From Bacteroidaceae bacterium (GTDB lineage: Bacteria > Bacteroidota > Bacteroidia > Bacteroidales > Bacteroidaceae): DNA of 32,127 nucleotides. This document shows positions 31,441-32,127 of this stretch, piece by piece. Below the pieces are notes generated by a model. It was not told where the DNA came from and ran no database searches. It was given only the letters and a program-made list of their open reading frames with translations. Within the stretch, counting starts at the first letter, position 1; every line of letters begins with the position of its first letter. The translations under genes were made by a program, and so were the position numbers. The stretch covers positions 1-32,127 of the forward strand of contig JAFXEF010000047.1 in the NCBI GenBank assembly GCA_017520935.1, given 5' to 3'.

Positions 31441-32127
31441 TTACGACACATCGTGTTTTTTTATGGTAAACTCAAACCTCAGACCACCATTAGGTCTATT
31501 TGTGGCGGTGATGGTGCCTCCGTGGAATTGGACGGCGTGTTTTACGATGGCAAGACCGAGTCCTGTGCCACCCTTTTGGCGGGAGCGACCCTTGTCCACG
31601 CGATAGAATCGCTCGAAAAGGTGTGGCAGGTGTTTCAGCTCAACACCTTTGCCATCATCCTCAAAGCGGATGCGGCACAGTTGCTCGTTGTTTTCGAGCA
31701 GTGATATATAGATATTTTTACCCTCAGAATAGGCAATGGCATTCTCAGTCAAATTGCGGAAGATGGAGCCAATTAACGATGGGTTGCCATCAATGATAAC
31801 CTCGTTGCTAAAATCGGTATGGAGCAGCAAGCGTTCATCTTCGGGTAACATCTCCAACTCCTTAGCCACCTCATCAATTATATCGTTGATTACAACTCTC
31901 TCCTTGCCAATCAAGGCACTGCCATCCTCCATTCGGGTAATAAGCGACACATCGTTAAGTAGTCGGCGAAGGCGGTCGTTGTGAGCATAGCATCGCTCGA
32001 TGAGTTCCTGACGCTTCTCTTCGCTAAGGCTAATACCCGAGAGCAGTGTTTCAAGGCATACTTGAATGGATGCTACGGGGGTTTTCAACTCGTGGTTAAT
32101 GTTATTAGTTAGTTGTCGTTTAAGGCG
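31441..32127 (-). CDS. Sensor histidine kinase, C-terminal part (gene continues beyond window)
   Basis: The frame is open to the window end, so the sensor part and start are missing. The visible 228 residues begin RLKRQLTNNINHELKTPVAS, where His of HELKTP is the phosphorylation site of a HisKA dimerization domain. The ATPase domain has N-box NLTENAIAYSEGK, G1 FEDDGKGVEL, F-box LFERFYRVDKGRSR and G2 GGTGLGLAIVKH. The C-terminus is IKKHDVS. Downstream is only the shared hairpin at 31399-31427. It is probably the kinase of a two-component system; the response regulator may lie beyond the window edge. Confidence 0.93.
   Translation of the reverse strand, partial: RLKRQLTNNINHELKTPVASIQVCLETLLSGISLSEEKRQELIERCYAHNDRLRRLLNDVSLITRMEDGSALIGKERVVINDIIDEVAKELEMLPEDERLLLHTDFSNEVIIDGNPSLIGSIFRNLTENAIAYSEGKNIYISLLENNEQLCRIRFEDDGKGVELKHLPHLFERFYRVDKGRSRQKGGTGLGLAIVKHAVQFHGGTITATNRPNGGLRFEFTIKKHDVS

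Noticed and set aside
31310..31606. 98-residue plus-strand ORF across the terminator and kinase end
   Set aside because: It passes through a terminator hairpin and is antisense to the conserved ATPase domain of the histidine kinase.

Overview
The window is chromosomal DNA of a member of the order Bacteroidales (phylum Bacteroidota). The support is: several start sites preceded by the Bacteroidota promoter form (TTG or TTTG, 19-20 bp, TAnnTTTG); almost no Shine-Dalgarno sequences; Bacteroidales gene neighbourhoods (parA-parB-DUF5683, prmC near recX and comF, valS divergent from mazG); a short GxYxxxGRR-type C-terminal tail on a large secreted protein; and degraded genes that resemble Bacteroides mobilizable elements. 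Genus cannot be fixed by eye; Bacteroides, Prevotella and relatives all fit. No rRNA, tRNA or CRISPR array was seen.

Layout. 1-405: non-coding, with a strong hairpin terminator. 406-2394 (-): exported GH51 arabinofuranosidase, divergent from rfbA-rfbB (dTDP-sugar synthesis, 2552-4601), which is followed by an exported C1-family cysteine peptidase (4656-5858). 5859-6240: non-coding, with a terminator, a four-copy 22-bp-phased motif array and a clear promoter. 6241-8957 (+): trmB, an Mrp-type ATPase and a SAM methyltransferase. 8965-12658 (-): valS and a membrane-anchored coiled-coil protein. 12743-13621 (+): mazG. 13627-15704 (-): a lipid/envelope group (PlsC-like acyltransferase, GtrA-like protein, CDP-alcohol phosphatidyltransferase). 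15939-18366 (-): parA-parB-DUF5683 chromosome partition cluster. 18533-20624 (+): nth and pgk. 20625-20911: terminator and a perfect 30-bp palindrome. 20912-23695 (-): comF, recX, a GxxExxY-family gene, a repeat-rich gap of about 330 bp, and prmC. 23870-29811 (+): sugar kinase-like protein, FucP-type sugar transporter and a 1170-residue secreted multidomain protein. 29868-31394: a patchwork of mobile-element debris (integrase N-terminus, RepA-like ATPase piece, Mob relaxase C-terminus). 31441-32127 (-): C-terminal part of a sensor histidine kinase running off the window.

Most of the window is housekeeping. The unusual material is mostly non-coding or repeat-derived: a 22-bp-phased operator-like array before trmB, a 30-bp palindrome whose half-sites match those of parS but with a wider centre, a 155-bp MITE-like element whose core recurs beside the mobile debris, and repeat sequences that have entered the reading frames of mazG, trmB and the acyltransferase gene without breaking them. 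I did not find a clear new multi-gene system. The best candidates for unexplained biology are the phased array, the palindrome and the kinase-transporter-secreted protein locus.
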